From Vagococcus jeotgali (GTDB lineage: Bacteria; Bacillota; Bacilli; Lactobacillales; Vagococcaceae), in NCBI RefSeq assembly GCF_035918315.1, contig NZ_CP142146.1, forward strand, positions 1,364,001 to 1,428,000: a DNA stretch of 64,000 nt. Reading direction: 5' to 3'. Shown here one piece after another: positions 30,473 through 39,553 of the stretch (positions are counted from its first letter, which is position 1; every line of letters begins with the position of its first letter). A model generated the notes under the pieces. The model had not been told where the DNA came from and did not search any database. It was given only the letters and a program-made list of their open reading frames with translations. The position numbers and the translations under genes were made by a program.

Positions 30473-31261
30473 CTAGAATAATCCCATTAAATGCATAAAG
30501 GGAAATACAAATAGTAAACTATCAAAACGGTCTAAGATACCTCCATGTCCTGGTAGAATATTACCAGAATCTTTTACACCATAGAAGCGTTTGTAAGATG
30601 ATTCTACTAAATCTCCTAATTGTCCAACAATAGAAAATAGAATAGTTAAAATAAGCATGGCAAACATATTATAAGGTAGTGGCCAGAAAATTGGGTAAAC
30701 AAACCCGACAACCAAAGCACAAAGGATACCACCTAATGAACCTTCCATAGTTTTATTTGGAGAAATATGAGGAGCTAGTTTTCTTTTACCTATTTTTCTA
30801 CCAATCATGTATGCACCAATATCTGTAGACCAAACTACAAGTAGAGCATACATTAATACATGTAATCCAACTTCTCTTGCTAAAACAAAATTTTGAAATC
30901 CCATACCAACATATAAACTAACTAGTACTGGAAATGCCACTCCTTCAAAAGAGTATTTGCCTTGTAAAAAAACTGGTAAAATCAAGAGTAGCATAACAAC
31001 AAAATAATATAATGACATACTATTAACTGGTTCTGGTAAATAATCATACCATGTCGATCTTGGTAAAATTAACAACACTGTACCTAAGATAGCTAGAATA
31101 CCATCTATTTTTTTTATATCCCAACCTCTCATTTTAAATAGCTCGTACACACCAATTCCACCAAGAACTGCTGCTAAAATCTGTAAGGCTACACCACCAA
31201 TAACAATAATCGGGATGAATAAGATTAATGCAATAACTGCTGTGATTACCCGTTGCTTCAT
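30473..31261 (-). CDS. cdsA: Phosphatidate cytidylyltransferase
   Basis: CdsA makes CDP-diacylglycerol, the precursor of acidic phospholipids, in the cytoplasmic membrane. The 262-residue protein is almost wholly hydrophobic with about eight membrane helices. It carries the family signature near the C-terminus (GQLGDLVESSYKRFYGVKDSG, then LPGHGGILDRFDSL). Its ATG overlaps the uppS stop by 4 bases, so the two are translationally coupled. Confidence 0.97.
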   Translation of the reverse strand: MKQRVITAVIALILFIPIIVIGGVALQILAAVLGGIGVYELFKMRGWDIKKIDGILAILGTVLLILPRSTWYDYLPEPVNSMSLYYFVVMLLLILPVFLQGKYSFEGVAFPVLVSLYVGMGFQNFVLAREVGLHVLMYALLVVWSTDIGAYMIGRKIGKRKLAPHISPNKTMEGSLGGILCALVVGFVYPIFWPLPYNMFAMLILTILFSIVGQLGDLVESSYKRFYGVKDSGNILPGHGGILDRFDSLLFVFPFMHLMGLF

Positions 31262-32064
31262 TTTGAATCGACTCCTTCTCCTTTATTTAAGCCACCAAAT
31301 CGTCTTTGACGATGCTGAAATGATCCGATTGCTATATCTAAATCTCTGGTTTTAAAATCTGGCCAATAACAGTCTGTGAAGTATAATTCGCTATATGCTA
31401 TTTGCCAAAGTAAAAAATTACTAATTCTTTCTTCTCCACTTGTACGAATTAATAAATCTGGGTCTTGATATTCTTTACCCAGACTTGCTGTCATTAAGTA
31501 CTCACTAAAAAGATCTTCATCAACTTCAGAGGTTAGTCTTTGATTTTTCCCCTCTTCTATTAAACGATTGACAGCAGTCAATATTTCTTGACGGCTACCA
31601 TAATTTAGAGCAAAATTTAAAATCATTCCTGTATTATCCTTAGTTTTCTCAATGGCATCAAAGACAGCTTGTTGAGTGTGCTCTGGTAAATATTCTGTAT
31701 ACCCCATTACGTTTACTCTTACATTTTCTTTGATTAAATCAGGTACAAAGACATCAAAAAAATCAACAGGTAGCTTCATTAAAAAATCAACTTCAGATGT
31801 TGGGCGTTTCCAATTTTCTGTTGAAAAAGCGTATAACGTTAGTACTTTCACACCTAATCTACTCGCATGTGTCGTAATTGTTTTAACATTATTCATACCT
31901 TCCTTATGACCAGCAATTCGTGGTAAAAATTTTTTTTGTGCCCACCTACCATTACCATCCATAATAATAGCAATATGCTTAGGAATCTCTCCATTTTTCT
32001 CAAACAGGTCTTCGCCTGAATCTAAATTAGAATCCTTTGACTCTTTTTTAAATAAATTGAACAT
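31258..32064 (-). CDS. uppS: Undecaprenyl diphosphate synthase
   Basis: UppS elongates farnesyl diphosphate to the C55 carrier lipid for peptidoglycan and wall polymers. The 268-residue protein shows IAIIMDGNGRWA with the catalytic Asp36, then AFSTENWKRP, and the C-terminal signature DLLIRTSGEERISNFLLWQ. A preceding 27-residue charged leader is a little longer than usual. It starts the uppS-cdsA-rseP-proS unit, about 200 bp after frr with a terminator in between. Confidence 0.98.
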   Translation of the reverse strand: MFNLFKKESKDSNLDSGEDLFEKNGEIPKHIAIIMDGNGRWAQKKFLPRIAGHKEGMNNVKTITTHASRLGVKVLTLYAFSTENWKRPTSEVDFLMKLPVDFFDVFVPDLIKENVRVNVMGYTEYLPEHTQQAVFDAIEKTKDNTGMILNFALNYGSRQEILTAVNRLIEEGKNQRLTSEVDEDLFSEYLMTASLGKEYQDPDLLIRTSGEERISNFLLWQIAYSELYFTDCYWPDFKTRDLDIAIGSFQHRQRRFGGLNKGEGVDSK

Positions 32065-32218
32065 ATAAAAGCCCCCTAAAAAGACTGACGTCTAAAAATA
32101 CACTCTCCTTATTGTAGCAAAAGCCAACAAAAAAACCTATTAAAAAAGGAAATTTATAGTTTTTTTATATAAATTTTCATTTATGATGCTATTTCACCTC
32201 TAGTTATTTTTCCAAAAA

Positions 32219-32249
32219 AAAAGTTGAACCTAAAACTGGCTCAACTTTT
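32219..32249 (-). terminator. terminator after frr
   Basis: AAAAGTTGA-CC pairs with GG-TCAACTTTT around a 7-base loop, with T-rich sequence on the minus strand side, 22 bp after the frr stop. The 32065-32218 stretch between uppS and this hairpin is AT-rich and should hold the uppS promoter; I see no gene in it. Confidence 0.82.
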
Positions 32250-32271
32250 AAATATTTATCTCTATATTTTA

Positions 32272-32829
32272 TTAAACTTCTAAAATTTCTTCTTCTTTTG
32301 TTAAAACAATCTTATCAATATTTTTACTACTTGCATCAGTAATTGTTTGAACTTCTTGTTCATATGTTCTTAATTCATCTTCAGAAATCTCTTTATCTTT
32401 TTCAGATTTTTTTAGTGAATCAATCGCATCACGTCTGATGTTACGTATAGCAATTTTAGCATTTTCGCCTTGCTTACTAACTTCTTTAGCGATTTCTTTA
32501 CGTCTTTCTTCAGTTAATTGAGGAATCACTAAACGAATCACTGTCCCATCATTTGATGGGCTAATACCAATATCACTCATTAAAATTGATTTTTCGATAT
32601 CTTCCATTGCTGTTTTATCAAATGGTGTAATCATTAAGACACGTGCTTCTGGAATAGTGATAGATGCAATTTGATTTAGAGGTGTTGGTACACCGTAATA
32701 TTCTACTTGAATACGGTCTAAAAGACTAGCATTAGCACGTCCTGCTCTAATTTGACCAAGTTCACGTTGTAAGCTTTCTTCTGATTTTATCATTTTATCT
32801 TTTGCTTCATTAATAATTGTTTGACTCAT
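32272..32829 (-). CDS. frr: Ribosome recycling factor
   Basis: RRF splits post-termination ribosomes together with EF-G. The 185-residue all-helical/barrel protein contains [37 protein letters not shown] and the C-terminal [10 protein letters not shown]-type region, all standard. It follows pyrH by 2 bp and is certainly co-transcribed with it. Confidence 0.98.
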   Translation of the reverse strand: MSQTIINEAKDKMIKSEESLQRELGQIRAGRANASLLDRIQVEYYGVPTPLNQIASITIPEARVLMITPFDKTAMEDIEKSILMSDIGISPSNDGTVIRLVIPQLTEERRKEIAKEVSKQGENAKIAIRNIRRDAIDSLKKSEKDKEISEDELRTYEQEVQTITDASSKNIDKIVLTKEEEILEV

Positions 32830-32831
32830 AA

Positions 32832-33554
32832 TTATTTCCCCCTTACAGTAGTTCCGATATTTTCACCTAAACATACTTTTTTAATGTTTCCAACTTCATT
32901 CATATTAAAGACAACAAGTGGAATATTATTATCCATACTCAAGCTACTTGCTGTTGAATCCATGACAGATAATCCTTTTGAAATAACATCCATATGGGTT
33001 AATTCTTCATATTTGGTAGCAGTGTTATCCAATTTGGGATCAGCAGAATACACGCCATCAACATTGTTTTTAGCCATTAAAATAACATCTGCACCAATTT
33101 CTACTGCTCTTAGAGCTGCCGTTGTATCTGTTGTGAAATATGGGTTACCCGTTCCACCAGCAAATATAACAACACGATTTTTTTCTAAATGTCTAATAGC
33201 ACGTCTTCTAATATAAGGTTCTGCAATTTGACGCATTTCAATAGAGGTTTGTACTCGGGTTGGTACACCTAAATTTTCCAGTGTATCCTGTAAAGCCAGA
33301 CCATTCATAACAGTAGCAAGCATTCCCATATAATCTGCTTGTGAGCGTTCCATTCCCATCTCAGAGCCAATATTCCCACGCCAAATATTTCCACCACCAA
33401 CCACAATGGCAACTTCAACACCTAACTCATGAATCTCTTTAATTTCTTTGACTAACTCATTAACTACTGGTGGATTTATCCCGAAGCCCTTTTCTCCAGC
33501 TAAGGCCTCACCACTGACTTTTAATAATACTCTACGATATTTCGGTTCTACCAT
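32832..33554 (-). CDS. pyrH: UMP kinase
   Basis: PyrH phosphorylates UMP to UDP for pyrimidine nucleotide supply. The 240-residue amino-acid-kinase-fold protein begins [18 protein letters not shown] and has VGGGNIWRG, the ATP-binding [18 protein letters not shown] and [12 protein letters not shown]. It is the first gene of pyrH-frr, about 110 bp after tsf with a terminator hairpin in the gap. Confidence 0.98.
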   Translation of the reverse strand: MVEPKYRRVLLKVSGEALAGEKGFGINPPVVNELVKEIKEIHELGVEVAIVVGGGNIWRGNIGSEMGMERSQADYMGMLATVMNGLALQDTLENLGVPTRVQTSIEMRQIAEPYIRRRAIRHLEKNRVVIFAGGTGNPYFTTDTTAALRAVEIGADVILMAKNNVDGVYSADPKLDNTATKYEELTHMDVISKGLSVMDSTASSLSMDNNIPLVVFNMNEVGNIKKVCLGENIGTTVRGK

Positions 33555-33615
33555 TGTCTTACCTCCAGTTTTATCCTTGTTACTCTTAATAATTAACGAT
33601 TTTTTTCTAAAAAAA

Positions 33616-33654
33616 AGGAGCGCATATATTATAAGTTACAATAAATGCGTTCCT
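33616..33654 (-). terminator. terminator between tsf and pyrH
   Basis: A 10-bp stem (AGGAGCGCAT with ATGCGTTCCT, one G-T pair) and a 19-base loop are followed on the minus strand by eight T. It begins 12 bp after the tsf stop. pyrH-frr must then depend on read-through or on a promoter in the remaining 50 bp. Confidence 0.82.
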
Positions 33655-33666
33655 GATTGATGACGA

Positions 33667-34545
33667 TTATTTCATTTGATTTGCAACTTCATCAGCAAAG
33701 TTTTCTTCACGTTTTTCGATTCCTTCTCCAACTTCAAAACGTACGAATCCTTTAACTTTTCCACCTTTAGATGCAACAAATTTTTCAACAGTCATATCTG
33801 GATCTTTAACAAATGGTTGGTCAACTAAACAAATTTCAGCTAAGAATTTATTCATACGTCCAATAACCATTTTTTCAACGATATTTTCTGGTTTACCTTC
33901 ATTTAAAGCTTGCTCAGTTAACACTTTTTTCTCATGATCTAATTCATCTTGAGATACTTGGTCTTTAGATACATAACGAGGATTAATTGCAGCAACGTGC
34001 ATTGCAACGTCTTTAGCAGCACCTTCGTCAGTTGTTCCTTCTAATTCAGCGATAACAGCGATACGGCCACCCATATGTAAGTAACCACCAAATGCTGCGT
34101 TATCATCTTTTTCAAGAACATCAAAACGACGGAAGTTAATTCTCTCACCAATTACTTGAGTTGCTTCAACGATATCTGAATCAATTGTTCCTTTATCAGT
34201 TTTAATTGCTAAAGCTTCTTCCATTGTTGCTGGTTTGTTTTCAGCTACTAATTTAGCAATGTTTTGTACTAAATCTTGGAACATTTCATTTTTAGCAACA
34301 AAGTCAGTTTCAGAGTTAACCTCAACGATAGCCGCAGTGTTTCCTGCAACATATACATTTGCTAATCCTTCAGCTGCGATACGGTCATTTTTCTTACCAG
34401 CTTTGGCCATACCTTTTTCTCTTAATAAGTCGATAGCTTTATCCATATCTCCATCAACATCAACTAACGCACGTTTAGCATCCATCATTCCAACACCTGT
34501 ACGTTCACGTAATTCTTTTACCATAGAAGCACTAATTTTAGACAT
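33667..34545 (-). CDS. tsf: Elongation factor Ts
   Basis: EF-Ts regenerates EF-Tu-GTP. The 292-residue protein has the N-terminal UBA-like domain ([20 protein letters not shown]), the conserved [10 protein letters not shown] near residues 80-90, and two core subdomains. The C-terminal [21 protein letters not shown] closes it. It follows rpsB with a strong hairpin in the 136-bp gap, as in most Firmicutes. Confidence 0.98.
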   Translation of the reverse strand: MSKISASMVKELRERTGVGMMDAKRALVDVDGDMDKAIDLLREKGMAKAGKKNDRIAAEGLANVYVAGNTAAIVEVNSETDFVAKNEMFQDLVQNIAKLVAENKPATMEEALAIKTDKGTIDSDIVEATQVIGERINFRRFDVLEKDDNAAFGGYLHMGGRIAVIAELEGTTDEGAAKDVAMHVAAINPRYVSKDQVSQDELDHEKKVLTEQALNEGKPENIVEKMVIGRMNKFLAEICLVDQPFVKDPDMTVEKFVASKGGKVKGFVRFEVGEGIEKREENFADEVANQMK

Positions 34546-34593
34546 TTACGATTTCCTCCTAAGTTTCATTAACTATTCATTATTTTAAAAAAG

Positions 34594-34664
34594 AAAAGCT
34601 ACTTAAGGTACAAGATACATATGGCTACTTCGTTCACCTTTACCCGTAGCCTTAAATAGCTTTT
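34594..34664 (-). terminator. long hairpin between rpsB and tsf
   Basis: Arms AAAAGCTA-TTAAGG and CCTTAA-TAGCTTTT pair around a long loop of about 40 bases, with T-runs on both sides. It lies 17 bp after the rpsB stop and probably attenuates read-through into tsf. Confidence 0.75.
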
Positions 34665-34681
34665 TTGTTTATTTATTTTGC

Positions 34682-35461
34682 TTATTCAGCACTTTTACCT
34701 TCAACAACTTCAACAATTTCTTCAATTGAAGTAGCTTCAGTTACAGTTTCTTCAAATACTTCTTCAGCAACTTCATCTTCACCTTGACGGCCTTCGATGA
34801 AAGCATCTGCCATTTTACCAGTAATTAATTTAACTGCGCGGATAGCATCATCGTTAGATGGGATAACAACATCGATCTCATCTGGATCACAGTTAGTATC
34901 AACCATAGCTACGATTGGGATATTTAATTTATGAGCTTCTTGAACAGCAATACGCTCTTTACGTGGATCAACGATGTACATAACATCTGGAATTCTTGGC
35001 ATATCAGCGATACCACCTAAGAATTTTTCTAATCTTTCACGTTGTTTCATTAGACCAGCAACTTCTTTTTTAGGAAGTACTTCAAAAATTCCGTCTTCTT
35101 CCATAGCTGTGATTTCTTTTAAGCGCGCAATACGTTTTTGGATTGTATCCCAGTTAGTTAATGTTCCACCTAACCAACGGTGGTTTACATAGTATTGACC
35201 TGAACGAATTGCTTCGTCTTTAATTGCTTCTTGAGCTTGTTTTTTAGTTCCAACGAATAAAGCGATTCCGCCATCTTCAGCTACATTTCTCATGTAGTTG
35301 TAAGCATCGTCTACTAAACGAACTGTTTTTTGTAAGTCGATGATGTAGATACCGTTTCTTTCAGTGAAGATATATTTCTTCATTTTTGGGTTCCAACGAC
35401 GTGTTTGGTGTCCGAAATGTACACCTGCTTCAAGTAATTGTTTCATGCTGATTACTGCCAT
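34682..35461 (-). CDS. rpsB: 30S ribosomal protein S2
   Basis: S2 binds late to the 30S body. The 259-residue protein starts [27 protein letters not shown] and contains [11 protein letters not shown] and [20 protein letters not shown], which are S2 signatures. It ends with an acidic tail. The ATG follows TTGGAGGAA. It is transcribed from a promoter at 35606-35634. An IS1202-group element now begins only some 50 bp further upstream, replacing whatever was there before. Confidence 0.98.
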   Translation of the reverse strand: MAVISMKQLLEAGVHFGHQTRRWNPKMKKYIFTERNGIYIIDLQKTVRLVDDAYNYMRNVAEDGGIALFVGTKKQAQEAIKDEAIRSGQYYVNHRWLGGTLTNWDTIQKRIARLKEITAMEEDGIFEVLPKKEVAGLMKQRERLEKFLGGIADMPRIPDVMYIVDPRKERIAVQEAHKLNIPIVAMVDTNCDPDEIDVVIPSNDDAIRAVKLITGKMADAFIEGRQGEDEVAEEVFEETVTEATSIEEIVEVVEGKSAE

Positions 35462-35605
35462 GTTTTGTTTCCTCCAATATGGTTTTTTAGTTTCCTCTTC
35501 GTTGTTTTAAAGCTCTTTTAAGGACTTAAACTAGGTCAAGCACCTCTTAAAAAATATACAACGAATGTGGATTTAGTTATGTCAAGTTCTTAACATACCT
35601 AAGAT

Positions 35606-35634
35606 AGTATATAACACTGCTCTCCTTTTTGCAA
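35606..35634 (-). promoter_or_regulatory. rpsB promoter
   Basis: On the minus strand, TTGCAA (35634-35629), a 17-base spacer and TATACT (35611-35606) lie about 145 bp before the rpsB ATG. The long leader is compatible with S2 autoregulation, but I did not identify a defined structure. A second TTGACA at about 35586 lacks a well-spaced -10. Confidence 0.65.
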
Positions 35635-35751
35635 ATACTTATTTTATTTTTTGTAAATTTTATCATTCGAAAGTGATAATGTCCTAAGTAGGTCGAAAGA
35701 CAAAATGTCCCAAAATGATAAAATAACTTTATGAAAAGGATAAATCTAACA

Positions 35752-37137
35752 ATGAATGAAACCAAAAAGTATCAAGTTATTAAAGCTGTCGCTGAAAATA
35801 AAAAACAAAAAAAGAGAGCTAGTGTTGAACTTAATTTATCTATACGACAAATTAACCGTTTAGTGAAATCATACAGGGAAAATGGTAAATCAGCATTTGT
35901 CCATAAAAATCGAGGGAGAAAAAATAAGCACTCTGTGCCTGAAAAAGTAAAACAACAAATAATCACTAGTTATCAATCGTTTAGTATTAAACCAAATATT
36001 AGGCATTTTACTGAAATACTGAAAAACGACCATCATATCTGTTATACAGATACTACAATTAGAAGCATCCTGTACAAAGCAAAAATACTTTCACCAAAGG
36101 CTCAAAAAAAGACAAAAAGAAGACTCAAACAATTAATAAAGCAAGAAGGTCAACAAACCAAACAATCAGAGAACCTATTGGTTCCAAGAGCTGAAGACTA
36201 CCTAGAACTCCCTGAAAAGACCCATCCTAGTCGACCTAGAAAAAAATACAAAGGAGAATTAATTCAATTAGATGCTAGTTCATATAATTGGTTTGGAAAT
36301 CAAATAACTCATCTTCATTTAGCTATTGACGACGCATCAGGTAATATTGTTGGCGCTTATTTTGACCAACAGGAAACGCTCAATGGTTATTACCATGTTC
36401 TTCATCAAATTCTGACAAAACAAGGGATTCCTGCCACTTTTCTAACAGATAAACGAACCGTCTTTGAGTACAACAGAAAATCAACAAAAGCTGTAGAAGA
36501 AGATACGTTCACGCAGTTTGGGTTTGCTTGTCATCAATTAGGTATTGACATAAAAACATCCTCTATTCCTCAAGCGAAAGGTCGTGTAGAACGTTTAAAT
36601 GGGACAGTGCAATCAAGATTGCCTGTTGATCTTGAGATAGCAAATATACATTCTATAGAGGAGGCTAATCAATTTCTATCTGTATGGATTCGAAAGTTTA
36701 ATCGACAATTTGGTCACAAAACTGCAGAAAGTGTTTATGAAACTTCTCCTACAACAGCTGAAATTAATTTATTACTAGCTACTGTCTCTCATCGTATAGT
36801 CGATAATGGCCATCATATTAAGTATCAAAATAAATTTTATCTTCCAATGGAAGGTAGTAGCGACAAATATTTTACAAGAAAAACAAAAGCATTAATTATA
36901 AAAGCTTTTAACGGGGAGATTTATGTTAATATAGCAGAAAAAATTTATCCTACTAGACGATTAAAAACCCACGAGACCTATTCAAAAGAGTTTGATGGGG
37001 TTTCTTCAGATATAAAAAAAGAAAGACGCAAGTACATTCCACCACAGTCACATCCGTGGAAACTTGAGTCTTTCAAAAGGTATCTTCAAAGTATTGACCG
37101 TACTATCGAAGAATATGAGGCTGAAAAAACAGCCTGA
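35752..37137 (+). CDS. IS1202-group transposase
   Basis: A transposase with an N-terminal helix-turn-helix (KKRASVELNLSIRQINRLVKSYRENG) and a DDE integrase core. The core shows the first Asp in LIQLDASSYNWFG, the second near FLTDKRTVFEY and the Glu in QAKGRVERLNGTVQSRLP. I prefer the ATG at 35752 (MNETKKYQVI, 461 aa), which has AAAAGGA at a fair distance; an ATG 21 bases earlier has no ribosome site. The frame is intact and probably functional. It is transcribed away from rpsB, so its own promoter must overlap the short gap beside the rpsB promoter. Confidence 0.9.
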   Translation: MNETKKYQVIKAVAENKKQKKRASVELNLSIRQINRLVKSYRENGKSAFVHKNRGRKNKHSVPEKVKQQIITSYQSFSIKPNIRHFTEILKNDHHICYTDTTIRSILYKAKILSPKAQKKTKRRLKQLIKQEGQQTKQSENLLVPRAEDYLELPEKTHPSRPRKKYKGELIQLDASSYNWFGNQITHLHLAIDDASGNIVGAYFDQQETLNGYYHVLHQILTKQGIPATFLTDKRTVFEYNRKSTKAVEEDTFTQFGFACHQLGIDIKTSSIPQAKGRVERLNGTVQSRLPVDLEIANIHSIEEANQFLSVWIRKFNRQFGHKTAESVYETSPTTAEINLLLATVSHRIVDNGHHIKYQNKFYLPMEGSSDKYFTRKTKALIIKAFNGEIYVNIAEKIYPTRRLKTHETYSKEFDGVSSDIKKERRKYIPPQSHPWKLESFKRYLQSIDRTIEEYEAEKTA

Positions 37138-37169
37138 AACAAAAAGTACCTTATTTTACCAATAATGGT

Positions 37170-37212
37170 CACATTAGTGCAAGTTTTACGCAGTAAAGAT
37201 TGCGCTAATGTG
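37170..37212 (+). terminator. hairpin in the right end of the IS1202-group element
   Basis: A 13-bp stem CACATTAGTGCAA / TTGCGCTAATGTG with one G-T pair lies 33 bp beyond the transposase stop. It has no T-run, so it may block read-through or be a transposase-bound structure. Confidence 0.6.
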
Positions 37213-37260
37213 AGCCCTCATTTTGGGACATTTTTATGTTCGATTGACACAAACAAAAAA

Positions 37261-37288
37261 GCAGCAAAAACCATTCGGTTTCTGCTGC
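37261..37288 (-). terminator. orphan terminator next to the IS1202-group element
   Basis: GCAGCAAAAACC pairs with GGTTTCTGCTGC (one mismatch, 4-base loop) and is followed on the minus strand by six T. A second terminator directly serves the lipoprotein gene at 37402-37429. This one, on the far side of a repeat pair, therefore looks like what is left of a gene removed when the region was rearranged, or a backup terminator. Confidence 0.75.
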
Positions 37289-37314
37289 CTAAATTCACTT
37301 AATTTTACTCATCC

Positions 37315-37379
37315 ACATCATTTGACAAAGAGCCTTATTTTATCAATTTTTAAATATCAACACGATTTGACGAAGAGCC
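37315..37379. repeat. pair of 20-bp imperfect direct repeats
   Basis: 37315-37334 and 37360-37379 share 17 of 20 bases, with the common core ATTTGAC-AAGAGCC, 45 bp apart. In reverse they read GGCTCTT-GTCAAAT, which recalls the ends of ISL3-family elements. That resemblance is from memory and no transposase is present. Confidence 0.55.
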
Positions 37380-37401
37380 AAAAATTATAGACTTAAAAAA
37401 T

Positions 37402-37429
37402 CAAGCGGAATAATAAATTATTCCGCTTG
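37402..37429 (-). terminator. terminator after the lipoprotein gene
   Basis: A perfect 12-bp stem CAAGCGGAATAA / TTATTCCGCTTG with loop TAAA is followed on the minus strand by a run of T, 9 bp after the stop at 37438. Confidence 0.92.
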
Positions 37430-37437
37430 TCTTAACT

Positions 37438-38100
37438 TTATTTTTGTAACTCTAAAGGTAAGTTTACATCAAATGTATGAGAAACTTTATCTTCTTCGTC
37501 ACCTTTTTTATGTCCATCAAATGTTAATTTGATTTCTTTTGCTTGATCAATTTGGCTTAATTCAGTAAATTTGAAGTGAACGTGTCCGTCACGTTTTTTA
37601 TCTTTTTCAAAGATATCTTCCCAGTAATCTGCTAAGTGTTCACCTTTGATTTCAGTACCATCTTCTAAAATTAAAGTAGCTTCGCTAGGACGAACTTTAA
37701 CTTCTTCAGTTCCTTGGTTTTCTAAAGTATAATGTAGAGCCATTAAACCTTTGAATTCATTACCATCATTGTCTTTGTATTTATCAACTTCAACAATTTT
37801 AGCTTGATCGATGTCAAATTTCACATCTTCCCAAGTTTCTGTCCAGTCAGTTTTGTATGTTGCTTCAAACTTAACTTTAGGATCGTTTCCATCATGGATA
37901 ACTTCTTTAAATGAGCCATCTTCTTTTAATGTTCCCTCAGCTATGTCTACTTCTTCACCATTATCTAATGTTTCAGTAGTTGTTGCTTCGATTGATCCTT
38001 CTTCAATGTTACCTTTAACTTCTTCTTTTTGACCACATCCACTTAAAGCTACTAATAAAGTTGCTGCTAGTGTTGTACCTAAAATTGTCATTTTTTTCAT
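37438..38100 (-). CDS. Putative lipoprotein with DUF4352/DUF5067-like domain
   Basis: A secreted lipoprotein of 220 residues. It has a signal peptide MKKMTILGTTLAATLLVA followed by the lipobox LSGC (Cys22), then an acidic threonine-rich spacer. A beta-rich domain (about 75-215) includes LMALHYTLENQGTEEVKVRPSEA and TFDVNLPLE. Such domains occur in many Gram-positive surface lipoproteins of unknown role; the family assignment is by general pattern. The start has AGGGGGAAAAT upstream. It lies 62 bp after the 94-aa gene on the same strand and may share its transcript. Confidence 0.85.
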   Translation of the reverse strand: MKKMTILGTTLAATLLVALSGCGQKEEVKGNIEEGSIEATTTETLDNGEEVDIAEGTLKEDGSFKEVIHDGNDPKVKFEATYKTDWTETWEDVKFDIDQAKIVEVDKYKDNDGNEFKGLMALHYTLENQGTEEVKVRPSEATLILEDGTEIKGEHLADYWEDIFEKDKKRDGHVHFKFTELSQIDQAKEIKLTFDGHKKGDEEDKVSHTFDVNLPLELQK

Positions 38101-38162
38101 AAAATTATTTTCCCCCTGTGCTATTTAAAGCATATTTCACTTTAACTAGATATTAGTTAAAA

Positions 38163-38447
38163 TTATTTTTTGTCGTCAGATTTATCATCAGCTGTTGATG
38201 TGTATTTTGCGTACTCTTTGTTGATTTCATCTAATTCTTTTTCATCATATTTGTCATATTTATCAATTTCATGAAGAATTTTTTTGATGTCATGAGTAGC
38301 TTTTTTCTCTTCAAACCAGCATTTTAATGAATGCTCTTTACCTTTTGCAACTTCTGCATCGATATTGTTTAAGTTTTTGTCTAAGCTAGTTAAAACCTCT
38401 GCGATTTTATCAATTGCTTTTTCTTGTTTTTTTGCGTAATCTGTCAT
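38163..38447 (-). CDS. Small charged hypothetical protein
   Basis: I do not recognise this 94-residue protein. It is soluble, rich in Lys, Asp and Glu, predicted helical or coiled-coil for most of its length (KIAEVLTSLDKNLNNIDAEVAK; KKILHEIDKYDKYDEKELDEI), with one Cys and a disordered acidic end. The ATG is preceded by AAAGGAAGT, a good ribosome site, and codon use matches its neighbours, so it is probably real. It lies upstream of the lipoprotein gene and downstream of the chimeric YhgE gene, with a 182-bp gap that can hold a promoter. Confidence 0.7.
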   Translation of the reverse strand: MTDYAKKQEKAIDKIAEVLTSLDKNLNNIDAEVAKGKEHSLKCWFEEKKATHDIKKILHEIDKYDKYDEKELDEINKEYAKYTSTADDKSDDKK

Positions 38448-38629
38448 AATAATTACTTCCTTTCTTTTTTTTAAAAATGTATTATATTATATATCCTATA
38501 AAGACATTATATACCTGATTAATTAGAGTGTCAAGCATTGTGCCTCGAACTCACTCTTACTAAAAACTCACAATTCAATACACTACGATTAGTTATTTTT
38601 CACTATTAATCTGTAGCTATCAAAATAAA

Positions 38630-39553
38630 TTAGTTAGCTTGTAAGTCTTTAATTGTTTGTTCTCTATCAACTGCGAATATAACTGGTTCAGTTTTTTCTA
38701 ATAATTCGTCAGTAATTGTTGCTTTAGCAATTTGGTTATTATCATAGCCATTATAGTAGTAAGTTCTTGATTCGTTACACATAGAACCAACATATAATGA
38801 GTAGTCTTCTTGTTTTTCTGGTGTCACAACAACACCTTTAGGAATACGTACTGTAGCTAAGATATGATAAGCATTACTTACACCATCAATTTCATTAACA
38901 GCTTGATTTGTATGCTCTTTAAAGAATGCAGCTCTTACAAATCTTTCTGGTGGTGTGTATCCACCAGGTAATTGATCGACACCATCTAAAACCGTTGGGA
39001 TTTCTTTCACAGCTTCCCCACCAGCTTTTACCACAGCATCTAAATACTGTTCTGTGATATTTTCACGTAGTTGACTTTCAATAGTTGAGGCTGCCACAGT
39101 TCCTACAACTGACCCTAAATAACTTAGGGAACCATTTGTTGAATAAATAATTTCTAATGGGGTTGGGTTTGGATCAAATAAAGTTGTGACATCTTTTGAA
39201 AGGTTCTCAGGAAACGTTATAGTCATATAGTAGCATAAATCCTTCATTCCTTTTTCTGCTTCTTCTTTACTGACAAACTCCCACTTTAAATCTTTGTTGT
39301 CTTTTAAGTTAGCAACAAGTTGTTCTCCGACGTTCACTTTCGTTCCCATCATTTCAACATTCTTATCTTCATTTACCACAGCTACGGGTAAATTTTTCGA
39401 TAAATCTGTTGGGTTCCACATCGACTTACCTAATACACTGGCTGCCAACATGGGAATTAAAATAATAACAATAACAGAAATCAATAATGTTTTGTTACTC
39501 GTCATTTTTTTAAATTCTTCTTTAACTGTCTTTATATGCTTGACTCGCTTCAT
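38630..39553 (-). pseudogene. chimera: YhgE/Pip N-terminal domain fused to choloylglycine-hydrolase C-terminus
   Basis: One uninterrupted 307-codon frame joins two unrelated families. Residues 1 to about 186 match the start of YhgE/Pip membrane proteins: a cytoplasmic basic start, a helix at about 22-42, then an outside domain with AVVNEDK, YYMTITFPENLSKDVTTLF and STNGSLSYLGSVVGTVAAS. From about residue 188 on (GVDQLPGGYTPPERFVRAAF, NAYHILATVRIPKG, MCNESRTYYYNGYDNNQI) it is the C-terminal third of a bile-salt-hydrolase or penicillin-acylase enzyme. The hydrolase nucleophile Cys2 and the YhgE C-terminal membrane domain are both missing. An in-frame deletion fusion, near 38990, best explains it; loss of both activities is expected. 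It could still be expressed as a membrane-anchored protein. Confidence 0.85.

Larger units (their letters stand above)
35680..37249 (+). mobile_element. IS1202-group (ISNCY) insertion sequence
   Basis: The element holds one transposase gene between related ends. The motif AAAATGTCCCAAAATGA occurs inward from the left end (about 35703) and inverted at the right end (about 37235), each preceded by a TCGAA-containing stretch. The outer 15-22 bases differ between ends, so the left boundary is uncertain by about 7 bp. I could not find a target duplication, although IS1202 relatives can make long ones. A hairpin at 37170-37212 lies inside the right end. Confidence 0.85.

Noticed and set aside
32821-33216. 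131-codon plus-strand frame inside pyrH
   Set aside because: Antisense to the conserved UMP kinase core; no independent coding support.
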